Shown: positions 42,597-51,444, counted from the first letter of the stretch. The stretch: 64,000 nucleotides of DNA from Dehalococcoidia bacterium (GCA_009838465.1 VXRN01000027.1:77079-141078); one strand, 5' to 3'. A program made the numbers and translations. Notes: generated from the sequence alone by a model not told the origin.

Positions 42597-43940
42597 CTAA
42601 CTCGCCAAGGGGAGGGCGCTCAGGCTGTCGGCGGACGGGTGACCGGGCATACCGAGCATGGGGCAGCCTGTGCATGACATCCGCTCGCCGCATGGGGCTG
42701 CGGGTTGAGGCACGCTTTCAACAGCCTGCGTCCTGCGCTTCTCTCTCGCGTCCTCGCCGAACAGGTCCAGCTTGAGCTGCTTGGCGCGAGGCGGGCGGTG
42801 TCCGGGGAAGGCGAGGAAGGGCCACGCCCTCTTTCGCACCACACCCATCGCGGTGAGGTCACGCCATGTGTCTATGCTGTGCCTGCTACGGTTTCGGACG
42901 ATGCGCTCGGCGGACTTGGGACCGACTCCCGGAATACGCAGCAGTTGGTCTTTTTTCGCGTGGTTCACATCCATAGGGAAGGCGTCCAGGTTTTCGACCG
43001 CGATGGAGGTTTTGGGGTCCTGGTCGAGGGGCAGGAATCCATTGTCCGTGAAGGCGAGGTCGAGTTCGTCGTTGGAGAAGCGATAGACGCGCTTTAGCCA
43101 GTCCACCTGGTAAAGCCTGTGGCTCCGGGCCATGGGCGTGGGTGGGTGCTCCTCGAGAGGCGTGTAGCGCACAGGTCGGAACGGGGCGTAGTAGATGCGC
43201 TTCAGCTTCCAGTCGGTGTATAGCTGGTCCATGCGCCCGAAGATGTCGCGGTCGGACTCGTCAGCCGCGCCGACGACAAGCTGGGTCGCCTGTCCGACAG
43301 CGCCATTTGTGTGACCTTCAGTGAGATTGTGGACCCACTCCATCGGATCGAGGATGTCGCGCTTGAGGTCTTTCATCTTGCTGAGCTTCTGCATGTGCTC
43401 GACCGTGGGAGTCTCCATGTTGACGGACAGCCTGGTGCCAAGCCGGTAGGCGGCCTCGACGTACTCGTATTCGGCGCCAGGCATCACCTTCATGTGGATG
43501 TATCCCTTGAAGCCGTACTTGTTGCGAACGGCATCCACTACCTTCACCAACTTCTCGGTGGTCTTGGAGCCGTCGCCCGCTATGCCGGAGCTGAGGAAGA
43601 GTCCGCTGACTGTCTGGCGCCTCACGAGTTCGGCGAATGTGCGGGCGAGTTCGTCAACCTTGAAGGCGTAGCGCTTTCGCGGCACCCAGTGGCTATTGGG
43701 GCAGTAGTGGCAGTCCATCTTGCAGAAGTCGGTGAATATGACGCGCATGAGGTTGATGTACTTGCCGTTGGGCATGGAGGCGCGATAGACGCCGTGAGTG
43801 GGGTTCTTGTTGGGGGCGGGGTACGGCCCTCCGCGTCCGGCGCGGGTCTCGGGCTGGGTGAGGATGTCGTCGGTGGCCATTCCGCCGAGTATGCGGAGTT
43901 TTTCATATGCGTCGGGAGTGTGTTTGATGAGCATGGTCAA
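42597..43940 (-). CDS. Radical SAM protein of the DNA modification/repair type (UDG-linked)
   Basis: 447 residues. The radical SAM motif is CKMDCHYC (Cys73, Cys77, Cys80), followed by a TIM-barrel-like core and, near residue 345, a helix-hairpin-helix LLRIPGVGPKSAERIVRNRS suited to DNA binding. This matches the family usually linked to an uracil-DNA glycosylase-like partner (rSAM/UDG pair); no such gene is adjacent here. A C-terminal extension with CGERMSCTGCP adds three cysteines that may hold a further cluster or zinc. Expected to repair or process a DNA lesion, perhaps UV-type, but chemistry is unproven. A LexA-like site lies 28 nt upstream. Confidence 0.85.
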   Translation of the reverse strand: MTMLIKHTPDAYEKLRILGGMATDDILTQPETRAGRGGPYPAPNKNPTHGVYRASMPNGKYINLMRVIFTDFCKMDCHYCPNSHWVPRKRYAFKVDELARTFAELVRRQTVSGLFLSSGIAGDGSKTTEKLVKVVDAVRNKYGFKGYIHMKVMPGAEYEYVEAAYRLGTRLSVNMETPTVEHMQKLSKMKDLKRDILDPMEWVHNLTEGHTNGAVGQATQLVVGAADESDRDIFGRMDQLYTDWKLKRIYYAPFRPVRYTPLEEHPPTPMARSHRLYQVDWLKRVYRFSNDELDLAFTDNGFLPLDQDPKTSIAVENLDAFPMDVNHAKKDQLLRIPGVGPKSAERIVRNRSRHSIDTWRDLTAMGVVRKRAWPFLAFPGHRPPRAKQLKLDLFGEDAREKRRTQAVESVPQPAAPCGERMSCTGCPMLGMPGHPSADSLSALPLAS

Positions 43941-43967
43941 GCCTCTGTATGTTCATATGTTCTATAC

Positions 43968-43979
43968 GAACGTATATTC
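43968..43979 (-). promoter_or_regulatory. Possible LexA (SOS) box upstream of the radical SAM gene
   Basis: GAACGTATATTC matches GAAC-N4-GTTC with one mismatch and lies 28 nt before ATG 43940. An overlapping GTTC-TATAC-GAAC inverted repeat (43959-43971) is also present. A TTGACA element lies upstream on the minus strand (near 43997). A DNA-repair gene under SOS control is plausible; the motif in this lineage is not known to me. Confidence 0.35.
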
Positions 43980-44048
43980 CCACATGGCAGAGAGGCTTGT
44001 CAAGGGCCAGGGCCTTTTCGATACTGTATTATGATTTCATAGGGTTGA

Positions 44049-44639
44049 ATGTACATGAGCGCGAGAATGGGCATGGAAGGTGTCTCAGGAATCGAGACCC
44101 TGAAACGGGTGGTCGTTGTAGGCACATCGGGCGCGGGCAAGACGACGCTCGCGGGCGAACTCGCTCGCGTTCTGGATGTCTCCCACGTCGAGTTGGATGC
44201 CTATCGGCATGGCCCCAACTGGACTGAGACGCCTGACGAAATATTCAGACAGAAGGTGTCCAACGCTCTCACGGGGCATGTCTGGGTTGTGGATGGGAAC
44301 TACTCCGTTGCGCGGGATGTAGTCTGGGCGAGAGCGACGACGATAGTGTGGCTTGACTATCCGTTCTACGTAACGTTCTCAAGACTGTTTCGCAGAACGA
44401 TGAGCAGGTACTTCAGGCAAACGGAACTGTGGAATGGAAACAGGGAGGACCTGAAGGGAGTCCTGTTCGCCAAGGACTCCCTGTTCGTATGGGCGTTCAG
44501 GACTCACTGGAGCCGCAGGAAGTCCCTGCCTATAGCATTCTCTCAGCCCGAATACACCCACCTGGAGGTGCTGCGCTTCCGTTCGCCCCGCGCCGCCGAC
44601 AGGTGGCTGAAGTCGCTTAGTCGTGTGTCAGTGAAGTAG
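44049..44639 (+). CDS. P-loop nucleotide kinase-like protein (FlaR/adenylate-kinase-like)
   Basis: 196 residues or slightly fewer. Walker A is VVVGTSGAGKTTLAGELARV near residue 25; HVELDAYRHGPNWTETP and WVVDGNYSVARDVVWARA, then TIVWLDYPFYVTFSRLFRR, match the family often annotated as DNA topology modulation protein FlaR or shikimate-kinase-like AAA ATPase. The substrate is unknown. Several ATGs (44049, 44064, 44070, 44076) are possible starts; all precede the P-loop. Divergent from the radical SAM gene. Confidence 0.75.
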   Translation: MYMSARMGMEGVSGIETLKRVVVVGTSGAGKTTLAGELARVLDVSHVELDAYRHGPNWTETPDEIFRQKVSNALTGHVWVVDGNYSVARDVVWARATTIVWLDYPFYVTFSRLFRRTMSRYFRQTELWNGNREDLKGVLFAKDSLFVWAFRTHWSRRKSLPIAFSQPEYTHLEVLRFRSPRAADRWLKSLSRVSVK

Positions 44640-44646
44640 TGTTCGG

Positions 44647-44970
44647 CTACAAGTCCATCATCTTGTCGGGCGTTAGTAGCTCCATGAACTCTATCCGGTT
44701 GCTCTCCACGAACTCGAGGGCCGCTCGCCCGGCCATCAGCACCTCTTGCGGGATATTGTTGCCTTCCCGCATCGGCGACATAATCGCTTCCTCCGTCCAC
44801 TCCAGCACCACCACGTTGGTCTCGCCCGGCATTGTGCCGCCGTTGAAATAGACCTTGAACTCGCCCCGGTGTCCGGCATCGTGATACATCTGCGCCTGCT
44901 TGTGGATCATAGTGGCGACCCTGCGGGCTTCGCCGGGCTTGGTATTGAAGACTCTTCTCACCAGATACAT
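44647..44970 (-). CDS. Dimeric alpha-beta barrel (ABM/NIPSNAP-like) hypothetical protein
   Basis: 107 residues: MYLVRRVFNTKPGEARRVAT, then FKVYFNGGTMPGETNVVVLE and a C-terminal helix. The length and beta-alpha-beta pattern fit the ferredoxin-like dimeric barrel of antibiotic-biosynthesis monooxygenase or NIPSNAP proteins. No catalytic residues can be assigned. ATG 44970 has GGAG 7 nt upstream; the TTG at 44982 is less likely. Converges on the kinase gene 7 bp away. Confidence 0.6.
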   Translation of the reverse strand: MYLVRRVFNTKPGEARRVATMIHKQAQMYHDAGHRGEFKVYFNGGTMPGETNVVVLEWTEEAIMSPMREGNNIPQEVLMAGRAALEFVESNRIEFMELLTPDKMMDL

Positions 44971-45039
44971 AGTTAACTCCAATTTATGAAACTCTTTTCA
45001 GCATTAGTGGACGATAGCTTTGAGGAAGCGGATTTTCGG

Positions 45040-45068
45040 TTGCAAATTTTACCCTCAGTTTATACTAT
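45040..45068 (+). promoter_or_regulatory. Promoter of the NMT1/THI5-type ABC operon
   Basis: TTGCAA (45040-45045), 17-nt spacer, TACTAT (45063-45068). The leader from about 45075 to 45127 contains CTGAGA and TTTGAAC-like strings that recall a TPP riboswitch but lack its conserved 5' and 3' halves. Confidence 0.5.
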
Positions 45069-45127
45069 ATTGTGATTCAGAAATTCCACAGCAACCCGTT
45101 TCCGTGGCCCCGGACTGAGACGGAACT

Positions 45128-45934
45128 TTGAACTGCATCCCCAATACCCACCATGTCAGATTGAGCGACGTGTGCAAGCGCTTCGACGACGAAGCCAACG
45201 GTAGCTACGTACTTCAAGACATCAACCTCGAGATAGCGCACGGAGAGTTTCTGTGTCTAATCGGGCCGAGTGGATGTGGCAAGTCAACGCTGTTGAGACT
45301 CGTCGGAGGGCTAATCGAACCAACCTCAGGAGAAATCCAAATCGACCGCCTGACACCCGCCGAGGCGCAGTCAAACAAGGCGATAGGGTTCGTATTCCAG
45401 GAGCCGTCCCTACTTCCCTGGCGCACGGTCGCAGACAATATCAGTCTGCCGCTCGAAGTTAATCTCAAGAACAATCCTGAGAATGTGCGGTCTGTATCGG
45501 AACTGCTCCATCTGGTCGGACTGGACGGATACGCCGAATACTACCCCTCTCAGGTGTCCGGTGGAATGCTGCAGCGCGTGGCTCTTGCGCGGGCGTTGGC
45601 CTCCGGAGCCTCCTTGCTCCTGATGGACGAACCATTTGGGGCCCTGGACGAAATAACCCGGGCCGTTATGGGCTATGAGTTGCTGAGAATATGGAACACC
45701 GATAAGAAGAGTGTTGTATTCGTCACTCACAGCATTTCAGAGGCCGTCACGCTCTCCGACAGGGTGGCTGTGATGTCGAGAAGGCCAGGACGTATAGTGG
45801 AGATGGTCGAAATCAATCTTCCAAGGCCGCGCACTCGCAGTATGGAACGCGGTCCCGCGTTTCGGAGATATTCGGAATGGCTGCACGACCTTCTCTGGCA
45901 GGGGAACCAAAATGAACAAGCCGTCGCTCGATAA
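45128..45934 (+). CDS. ABC transporter ATP-binding protein, NitT/TauT/ThiZ type
   Basis: 268 residues. Walker A GPSGCGKSTLLRL, signature VSGGMLQRVALARAL, Walker B LLLMDEPFGALDE and switch VTHSISEAVTLSDR. The FQEPSLLPWRTV Q-loop is characteristic of the nitrate/taurine/aliphatic sulfonate/HMP group. TTG 45128 is the first in-frame start; a later TTG or GTG within RLSDVCKRF is possible. It overlaps the permease gene by 23 nt. Confidence 0.92.
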   Translation: MNCIPNTHHVRLSDVCKRFDDEANGSYVLQDINLEIAHGEFLCLIGPSGCGKSTLLRLVGGLIEPTSGEIQIDRLTPAEAQSNKAIGFVFQEPSLLPWRTVADNISLPLEVNLKNNPENVRSVSELLHLVGLDGYAEYYPSQVSGGMLQRVALARALASGASLLLMDEPFGALDEITRAVMGYELLRIWNTDKKSVVFVTHSISEAVTLSDRVAVMSRRPGRIVEMVEINLPRPRTRSMERGPAFRRYSEWLHDLLWQGNQNEQAVAR

Positions 45935-46763
45935 CCGAATTGAGGTCGTCGGGCAACCGAGGCGCAGACTATCCATCAACTGGATGCGGCTGCATATTCC
46001 AGGCGTCGGACTGAGCTATTTGCTGCCTCCAGTTATCGCGTTGGGCATAGCGGGAGCGGTTTGGGAAGTATGGACGCGACTGGCAAGCGTACCTACCTAC
46101 ATCGTTCCGGCCCCATCCAAGGTGCTGGACAGGCTAACGGGGGACTTGCTGTTCTTTGCAGGGGAGGGCATGGTCACGCTTGCGGAGGCGCTGGTGGGAT
46201 TTGCGCTGGGAACCCTGGTCGCGCTCGTGGGCGCGACGCTGATGACCCAGTCCCGCTTCATCGAGCGCAGCCTTCTGCCGCTGGCAATCCTGGTAAAGGT
46301 TACCCCGGTCGTTGCGATTGCTCCGCTGTTCGTAATCTGGTTTGGCTTTGGACCGGCGCCAAAGGTACTCATAGTCGCCCTGATTACGTTCTTCCCTGTC
46401 CTCGTCAATGCTGTGACCGGATTCAGGTCGGTGGACAGGGGGGCGATGAACTTCCTGCGCTCGGTGCGCGCGTCGCGTCGTGAGATATTCCTGAAGCTCA
46501 GGGTACCAGGCGCAATGCCGTATCTGTTCTCTGCCTTTCGAGTCTCCAGCCCTCTCGCCATAATAGGCGCGGTCATAGGAGAGTGGTTCAGCGCCAACAG
46601 GGGGCTAGGCAGCGTGATAGTCGTGGCGCACGCCAACCTGGATATGCCGACTCTGTTCAGCGCCATCTTCGTGCTGTCGCTCATGGGCATCGGCCTGACA
46701 ATCGCCCTGTCTATAGTTGAGAAGAAGGTTCTGTTCTGGCACGAATCTTCCAATGTGATGTAA
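45912..46763 (+). CDS. ABC transporter permease, SsuC/ThiX type
   Basis: 283 residues, six membrane helices. VGLSYLLPPVIALGIAGAVW is the first; the EAA loop reads FLRSVRASRREIFLKLRVPGAMPYLF. GAVIGEWFSANRGLGSVIV is a family hallmark. The start ATG 45912 lies inside the ATPase gene, indicating coupling. Confidence 0.92.
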   Translation: MNKPSLDNRIEVVGQPRRRLSINWMRLHIPGVGLSYLLPPVIALGIAGAVWEVWTRLASVPTYIVPAPSKVLDRLTGDLLFFAGEGMVTLAEALVGFALGTLVALVGATLMTQSRFIERSLLPLAILVKVTPVVAIAPLFVIWFGFGPAPKVLIVALITFFPVLVNAVTGFRSVDRGAMNFLRSVRASRREIFLKLRVPGAMPYLFSAFRVSSPLAIIGAVIGEWFSANRGLGSVIVVAHANLDMPTLFSAIFVLSLMGIGLTIALSIVEKKVLFWHESSNVM

Positions 46764-46802
46764 ACCGATATCTTATGAACCCGGATAGGAAAGCGCCTGC
46801 AC

Positions 46803-47816
46803 ATGACAAGAGTAATAACCATCTCCTTAGCACATATAGTATTGCTGTCGGCTCTTCTCGCATTTGGATGCTCCGAACCCGAACCTGAAGTCAAGAGTGT
46901 GAGGTTCGTCGCGGGCTACAAGGCCCAGGCCAACCTGCCGCTGGTGGCGGTGTACGCAGCCCAGGAGATGGGCTACTTCGCGGAACAGGGTCTGGAAGTT
47001 GATATTCAGCACTCCATCGGAGATTCGATGAATCTGCTCATGGGAGGCGAGGCGCACTTCGTATCCGCGGACGCCGGATACACCCTGAAACTCAAATCCG
47101 ACCCGGGACTGCCAATCGTCGCGATAGCGCTGTTCGGTCAGCGCGGCCAGCAGTCGTTCATCTCGCTCTCCGATTCGGGTATCAGCGAGCCGGACGACTG
47201 GGAGGGCAAGACATTTGGGTACAAGGGCACCATTCCTCCCGAATACCTGGCCATAGTGAACTCGGCGCAGGTGGATAGGTCCAGGATAGAGGAAGTAAGG
47301 GTTGGGTACGATCCTCGCGTTCTGACCGAAGGCCAGGTGGACTTACTGGCCGTGTTCAAATCCAACGAGCCGAACATAGTGCGCGGTCTGGGATTTGACG
47401 TGGTGGCGTTCGACGCGGCGGACTACGGTATGCAGACCATGGGTCTGACGTATGTCACCCGTGAGGACTTCGCGGAAGAGAACCCGGAGACAGCGACCCG
47501 CTTCCTGAAGGCGACGATGAAGGGCATGGAGTACGCTTTTGCCAACACCGAAGAGGCGCTGGACATGGTGCTGAAGTACGCGGAGGGCGAGGACCGCGAG
47601 CATATGCGGTATATGATGCTGGAGGAGCAGAGAGACGCTACCTCGCCGCTCACCGAGCAGAACGGATTTGGTTGGATGACTGCCGAGCAGTGGCAGAGCT
47701 TCCATGATTCGCTTCTGGAATATGAAGGTCTGTCCAACGCAGTGGACGTAGATTCGGTATTCACCGACCGTTTTCTGGATGAGATTTACGAGGACGGTGT
47801 TCTACAATGGCCGTAG
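46803..47816 (+). CDS. ABC transporter substrate-binding lipoprotein, NMT1/THI5 type
   Basis: 337 residues. Lipoprotein signal with lipobox AFGC (Cys23). The body has the THI5/NMT1-type features: YKAQANLPLVAVYAAQEMGYF, GLEVDIQHSIGDSMNLLMGG, and DDWEGKTFGYKGTIPPEYL. Relatives bind thiamin pyrimidine precursors, riboflavin precursors, sulfonates or nitrate. The following gene is pyrE, so a pyrimidine-like ligand is attractive but unproven. It completes a three-gene importer. Confidence 0.88.
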   Translation: MTRVITISLAHIVLLSALLAFGCSEPEPEVKSVRFVAGYKAQANLPLVAVYAAQEMGYFAEQGLEVDIQHSIGDSMNLLMGGEAHFVSADAGYTLKLKSDPGLPIVAIALFGQRGQQSFISLSDSGISEPDDWEGKTFGYKGTIPPEYLAIVNSAQVDRSRIEEVRVGYDPRVLTEGQVDLLAVFKSNEPNIVRGLGFDVVAFDAADYGMQTMGLTYVTREDFAEENPETATRFLKATMKGMEYAFANTEEALDMVLKYAEGEDREHMRYMMLEEQRDATSPLTEQNGFGWMTAEQWQSFHDSLLEYEGLSNAVDVDSVFTDRFLDEIYEDGVLQWP

Positions 47817-47870
47817 GGCCGATGGACGAGCGTCGCGCTCCGGACACATCAGATTTCATAGAGGCATTAG

Positions 47871-48458
47871 ATGGATAACTCGAATTCAGCCGGTCGGCAG
47901 GCATCCGATATCCTGGAACTGGCAATAGACAAGGGAGCGTTGGCATTCGGAGAGTTCCGTCTCACGGCGGGCGGCACCAGCAGCTACTACTTCGACGGAC
48001 GCATCCTGACCCTGGACCCGGAGGGCGGGTACCGTGTGGCCAAGGCATTTCTGCCAATGATCAGGGAGTGCGGCGCCCAGGCAATTGCGGGGCCGACGCT
48101 GGGTGCGGACCCAATAGTGTCTGCGGTATCGGTTTTGAGCCATATCGAGGGCTACCCTGTCGCAGGCCTGATAGTGCGTGGGGAGGCCAAGGGACACGGC
48201 GGAAAGAGGGCCATAGAAGGGCCGACGGATACCCTCGACGCGGGCGCGCCGGTTGTGGTGGCGGACGATACATGCACTACGGGAGGCAGTCTGTTTCACG
48301 CCATCGAAGCGGTAGAAAGTGCGGGATACAGGGTCGTCAAGGTGCTCTCGATACTGGACAGAAACGAGGGAGGAAGCGCGGAGCTGAGGCGGAGAGGGTA
48401 CTCCTACCAGTCACTGCTGTCGGCAAACGAACAGGGTGAGATAAATCCGTCGAACTAA
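47871..48458 (+). CDS. pyrE: Orotate phosphoribosyltransferase
   Basis: 195 residues of the type I phosphoribosyltransferase fold. The PRPP-binding motif reads VVVADDTCTTGGSLFHAIEA; the flexible loop IVRGEAKGHGGKRAIEG carries the catalytic Lys/His of OPRTs. It converts orotate and PRPP to OMP in pyrimidine synthesis. Located 54 nt after the ABC binding-protein gene on the same strand; possibly co-transcribed. Confidence 0.92.
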   Translation: MDNSNSAGRQASDILELAIDKGALAFGEFRLTAGGTSSYYFDGRILTLDPEGGYRVAKAFLPMIRECGAQAIAGPTLGADPIVSAVSVLSHIEGYPVAGLIVRGEAKGHGGKRAIEGPTDTLDAGAPVVVADDTCTTGGSLFHAIEAVESAGYRVVKVLSILDRNEGGSAELRRRGYSYQSLLSANEQGEINPSN

Positions 48459-48495
48459 CTCCTCCGTCGCTGTGCGGACTCTTGCGTCTGTATCT

Positions 48496-49335
48496 CTACC
48501 CGGCTACGCCCTGCCATATCAGGCGGACGCCAAGCAGGAAGACGACGACCAGAAGCATCCGCATTACCCAGACGCCCCCAATTCGTCCTGACAGCATCGC
48601 GCCGAACTGTCCGCCGACCGCGAGGCCGGTCCCAATGAATAGCAGCGTGGGGAACAGTTCTATGTTTCCCAGGTAGCCGTGGGTCAATGCGCCCGCGCTG
48701 CCGTATATAGCGAGCGCGAACACCGATGACGCGGCTGCTATCCGAACCGGAAATCCGAAGGCCAGAACGAGCACGGGCGTCCTCAGGAAACCGCCGCCTA
48801 TCCCGAAGAAGCTGGATATGAATCCGAGAACTACGTTGAACGACGTGGCAAGAGTCTCGTTGAACTCGTACCGGTATTCCTGGCCCGTTGCGGTTGTGAT
48901 GTGGCGTTGACTGACGGGCAACGAGATGAGACGGCGCGCCTGTCCGATCCTCAGGACTCGCACTATGTTGGGACGAAACGCGAGCTGAAGCGCGAGCAAT
49001 AGCAAAAGGATGCCGAACAGTGTCCTGAATATCTCCGGGGCGACCGCACTCACGCCGAACGCGCCTATGACGGCTCCCGGGGCCGCCGCGCCCGCGAAAA
49101 GCAGCGCGCTGCGATAGTCCACCACCTTCATCCTGATGTATCTGATGGCGACCAGGATGCTGTTAATGGCTATGGCGGCCAGGACTGTCCCTGCCACCAT
49201 CTCTGGTTCTTCAGTATCGAAGAGAAGCAACAGCATTGGGCTGAGGATGAAACCTCCGCCCGCTCCGACAAGAACGCCGTAAGCGCCGGAGAATACGCCC
49301 AGCAGGACCATCAGTATCCAGTCGAGGTATTCCAA
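48496..49335 (-). CDS. TauE/SafE-family sulfite or organosulfonate exporter
   Basis: 279 residues with eight predicted helices arranged as two halves. The family glycine-rich motifs are visible: VLVGAGGGFILSPMLLLLFD near the start and SSFFGIGGGFLRTPVLVLAF in the second half. Members export sulfite, sulfoacetate or similar anions. Given the sulfatase and possible sulfonate-type importer here, sulfur-anion export is plausible but not proven. Convergent with pyrE. Confidence 0.88.
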   Translation of the reverse strand: MEYLDWILMVLLGVFSGAYGVLVGAGGGFILSPMLLLLFDTEEPEMVAGTVLAAIAINSILVAIRYIRMKVVDYRSALLFAGAAAPGAVIGAFGVSAVAPEIFRTLFGILLLLLALQLAFRPNIVRVLRIGQARRLISLPVSQRHITTATGQEYRYEFNETLATSFNVVLGFISSFFGIGGGFLRTPVLVLAFGFPVRIAAASSVFALAIYGSAGALTHGYLGNIELFPTLLFIGTGLAVGGQFGAMLSGRIGGVWVMRMLLVVVFLLGVRLIWQGVAG

Positions 49336-49399
49336 CGGCCCTCCAAGTTCAATCTGGACTGCGATTCGTCTTGGATGATCTTATCGCCAGGTCATGCTG

Positions 49400-49423
49400 G
49401 ATTCCCGCGAAAGCGGGAATGAC
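49400..49423. repeat. REP-like palindrome, copy 3
   Basis: GATTCCCGC-GAAA-GCGGGAATGAC, the same arms as the copy at 25146 with the loop in inverse sense. It lies between aroKB and the TauE gene, both on the minus strand. Confidence 0.7.
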
Positions 49424-49435
49424 GAGTGCAAGTCG

Positions 49436-51094
49436 TCAATTCATCAGGTCATTCAATACCGTCCGCACCGTGTCAGAGGGTACATCGTTTCGGGTGGTGG
49501 CGTTGCCTATGCCGTCCAGCAGCACCCATCGAATCGTACCCGCGGCGACCTTCTTGTCGGAGAGCATGGCCTGCGAGACGGCTTCGGGATCGACGCCCCG
49601 GGCATCCAGCGGCAGTTTGTAAGTAGTGAGAATGGAACGCTGACGTTCGACTTCGGTGTCGGACATCATACCCATGTGACGGCCTATACTCGCCGCGCCC
49701 ATCATGCCTACGCTCACGGCCTCGCCATGCAGATAGCTGCCGTAGCCGGTGGCGGCCTCGATGGCATGGCCTATCGTGTGCCCGTAGTTGAGGAGCACAC
49801 GTATGCCGAGCGTCTCCTTCTCGTCCTGGGAGACGACATTGGCCTTCACCGCCATACTGCGACGTATCACGTCTGTGGCTACTTCGGGTTGTAAAGACTG
49901 AATCTCGTCGGGGAGACTCTCGAATGTATTCAGCAGGTCCTCGTCCATTATGAGGCCGTGCTTGAGCGCTTCCGCCCAGCCAGACGCCAGTTCGCGCGGC
50001 GGCAGAGTCTGCAAGGTGGAAACGTCGGCAAGTACGAACCTGGGTTGGTAGAAGGCCCCGACGAGGTTCTTGCCCTGCGGTAGGTCAACCGCCGTCTTGC
50101 CACCGATTGCGGAGTCCATCATTGCCAGAAGACTGGTCGGAACCTGAGCATAGGGTATCCCTCGCAGATAAGTGGCGGCCACGAATCCGGCGAGGTCGCC
50201 GACGACACCGCCACCGACGGCGAGGATGAGGTGTCCGCGTTCAGCCTTCAGGGAGGCGAGCCAGTGGTAGATGTGCTGGGCCGTTTCCAGTGACTTACTC
50301 TGTTCGCCGGGCGGGATGAAGAAGAGGTGTGTAGGTATTCCCGCGCGCTCCATTGCCATCTGTGCTCGACGCGCCTGGGACTGGACATGATTATCGGAAA
50401 TTATGTAGGCGGCGGACGGTTCCATCATGCTGAGGACACGCTCCCCGAGTTCTTCTATGATGTCCCAGCCCACCCAGAGAGGGTAGTCGCCGGAAGAAGT
50501 GCGTACCGTGGCTGCCAGATCAGGAGATCCATGAGATGCAGTTTGGCCTTGCAAGCGAGCATTCACCATTTCGAACCCCCGAACGACCTCCTCGGCCGCA
50601 TCCTCTGGCGTCAGGAGGTCAGTATGAACTGTCCAGTGGGCCAGAGTATAGTTGAACTGTCTGAGAGCCTTCAAGGATTGGACACGTTCGCTGAGGTCGT
50701 CGGACTCGAGCATGGGCCTTGCGGCTGCATCGTCATCCTGAGCGCGCTGTTCGGCGAGGCGTCGGAGTATCGTTTCGGGACGGGCCTCAAGCAACACGAC
50801 GACCCCGTTTGCCTCCATGACCGCGCGGTTGCGCTCGTCCATGATGATGCCGCCGCCGGTGGAAACCACCTGTCGCTCGGCGCGGGCGACTCGTTCCAGC
50901 GTCCGCCGCTCGATACGACGGAATTCATCCTCGCCATAACGGCTGAAGATGTCCTCGATTGCCATTCCCTGGGACGCGACTACCTCATCGTCGGTGTCCA
51001 CGAATGTCCATCCGAGAAGTCGCGCGGTCTCGCGCCCGATGGTAGTCTTCCCCGCGCCCGAGAATCCTGTAATGAAGACGTTGGATCTGGTCAG
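49436..51094 (-). CDS. aroKB: Bifunctional shikimate kinase / 3-dehydroquinate synthase (AroK-AroB fusion)
   Basis: 552 residues. The N-terminal about 180 are shikimate kinase: Walker A GFSGAGKTT (10-18), the shikimate-binding FVDTDDEV and RRIERRTLERV, STGGGIIMDERN. The C-terminal about 350 are dehydroquinate synthase: HLILAVGGGVVGDLAGFVAA, IPYAQVPTSLLAMMDSAIGG, LASGWAEALKHGLI and NYGHTIGHAIE with NAD- and Zn-binding residues. The kinase P-loop lies upstream of the first ATG/GTG/TTG (GTG 51001); between the preceding stop TAA and the P-loop only CTG 51094 offers a start, with AAAGGG 10 nt upstream. The fusion joins steps 2 and 5 of the shikimate pathway. Last gene of the yceD-to-aroKB operon. 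Confidence 0.9.
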   Translation of the reverse strand: MTRSNVFITGFSGAGKTTIGRETARLLGWTFVDTDDEVVASQGMAIEDIFSRYGEDEFRRIERRTLERVARAERQVVSTGGGIIMDERNRAVMEANGVVVLLEARPETILRRLAEQRAQDDDAAARPMLESDDLSERVQSLKALRQFNYTLAHWTVHTDLLTPEDAAEEVVRGFEMVNARLQGQTASHGSPDLAATVRTSSGDYPLWVGWDIIEELGERVLSMMEPSAAYIISDNHVQSQARRAQMAMERAGIPTHLFFIPPGEQSKSLETAQHIYHWLASLKAERGHLILAVGGGVVGDLAGFVAATYLRGIPYAQVPTSLLAMMDSAIGGKTAVDLPQGKNLVGAFYQPRFVLADVSTLQTLPPRELASGWAEALKHGLIMDEDLLNTFESLPDEIQSLQPEVATDVIRRSMAVKANVVSQDEKETLGIRVLLNYGHTIGHAIEAATGYGSYLHGEAVSVGMMGAASIGRHMGMMSDTEVERQRSILTTYKLPLDARGVDPEAVSQAMLSDKKVAAGTIRWVLLDGIGNATTRNDVPSDTVRTVLNDLMN

Positions 51095-51181
51095 CGGACT
51101 AGCCCTTTAAGAAAAATATGGAACAGACAGACCGGGAAGCGGCCTGTCCGAATTGACGAATGTGGAAGGCGTCTGGGGGGT

Positions 51182-51442
51182 CTAGCCGTCCGTTATGCCG
51201 TTGGCGGCAAGGTAGTCCACGGCCTGCTGGACGGTCTGTATGTTCTCGGCATCCTCGTCGGAGATTTCCAGCATAACGTCGTCTGTGGAGAACTCTTCTT
51301 CGAATGCCATGATAAGTTCGACGAGGTCGAGGGAATCGGCATTGAGGTCCTCGGTGAAGGAGGCTTCGAGAATTACCTCGGACTCATCGACGCTTAGTTT
51401 TTCGGCTACAACTTCCTGTACCCGATCCAGTATCGTTGCCAC
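51182..51442 (-). CDS. acpP: Acyl carrier protein
   Basis: 86 residues, acidic, four-helix. The phosphopantetheine attachment serine is Ser37 in [19 protein letters not shown]. Slightly longer than E. coli AcpP because of an acidic C-terminal insertion ([12 protein letters not shown]). It lies 2 nt after nusB and upstream of aroKB, in the same operon as fabD. An imperfect hairpin in the 87-nt gap to aroKB (about 51133-51158) may separate expression. Confidence 0.94.
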   Translation of the reverse strand: MATILDRVQEVVAEKLSVDESEVILEASFTEDLNADSLDLVELIMAFEEEFSTDDVMLEISDEDAENIQTVQQAVDYLAANGITDG

Positions 51443-51444
51443 TG

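Noticed and set aside
45085-45165. TPP riboswitch upstream of the NMT1/THI5-type ABC operon
   Set aside because: CTGAGA and TTTGAAC...CATCC-like strings are present, but the 5' GGGGTGC arm and the 3' GCG-AGGGA arm are missing, so no intact aptamer can form.
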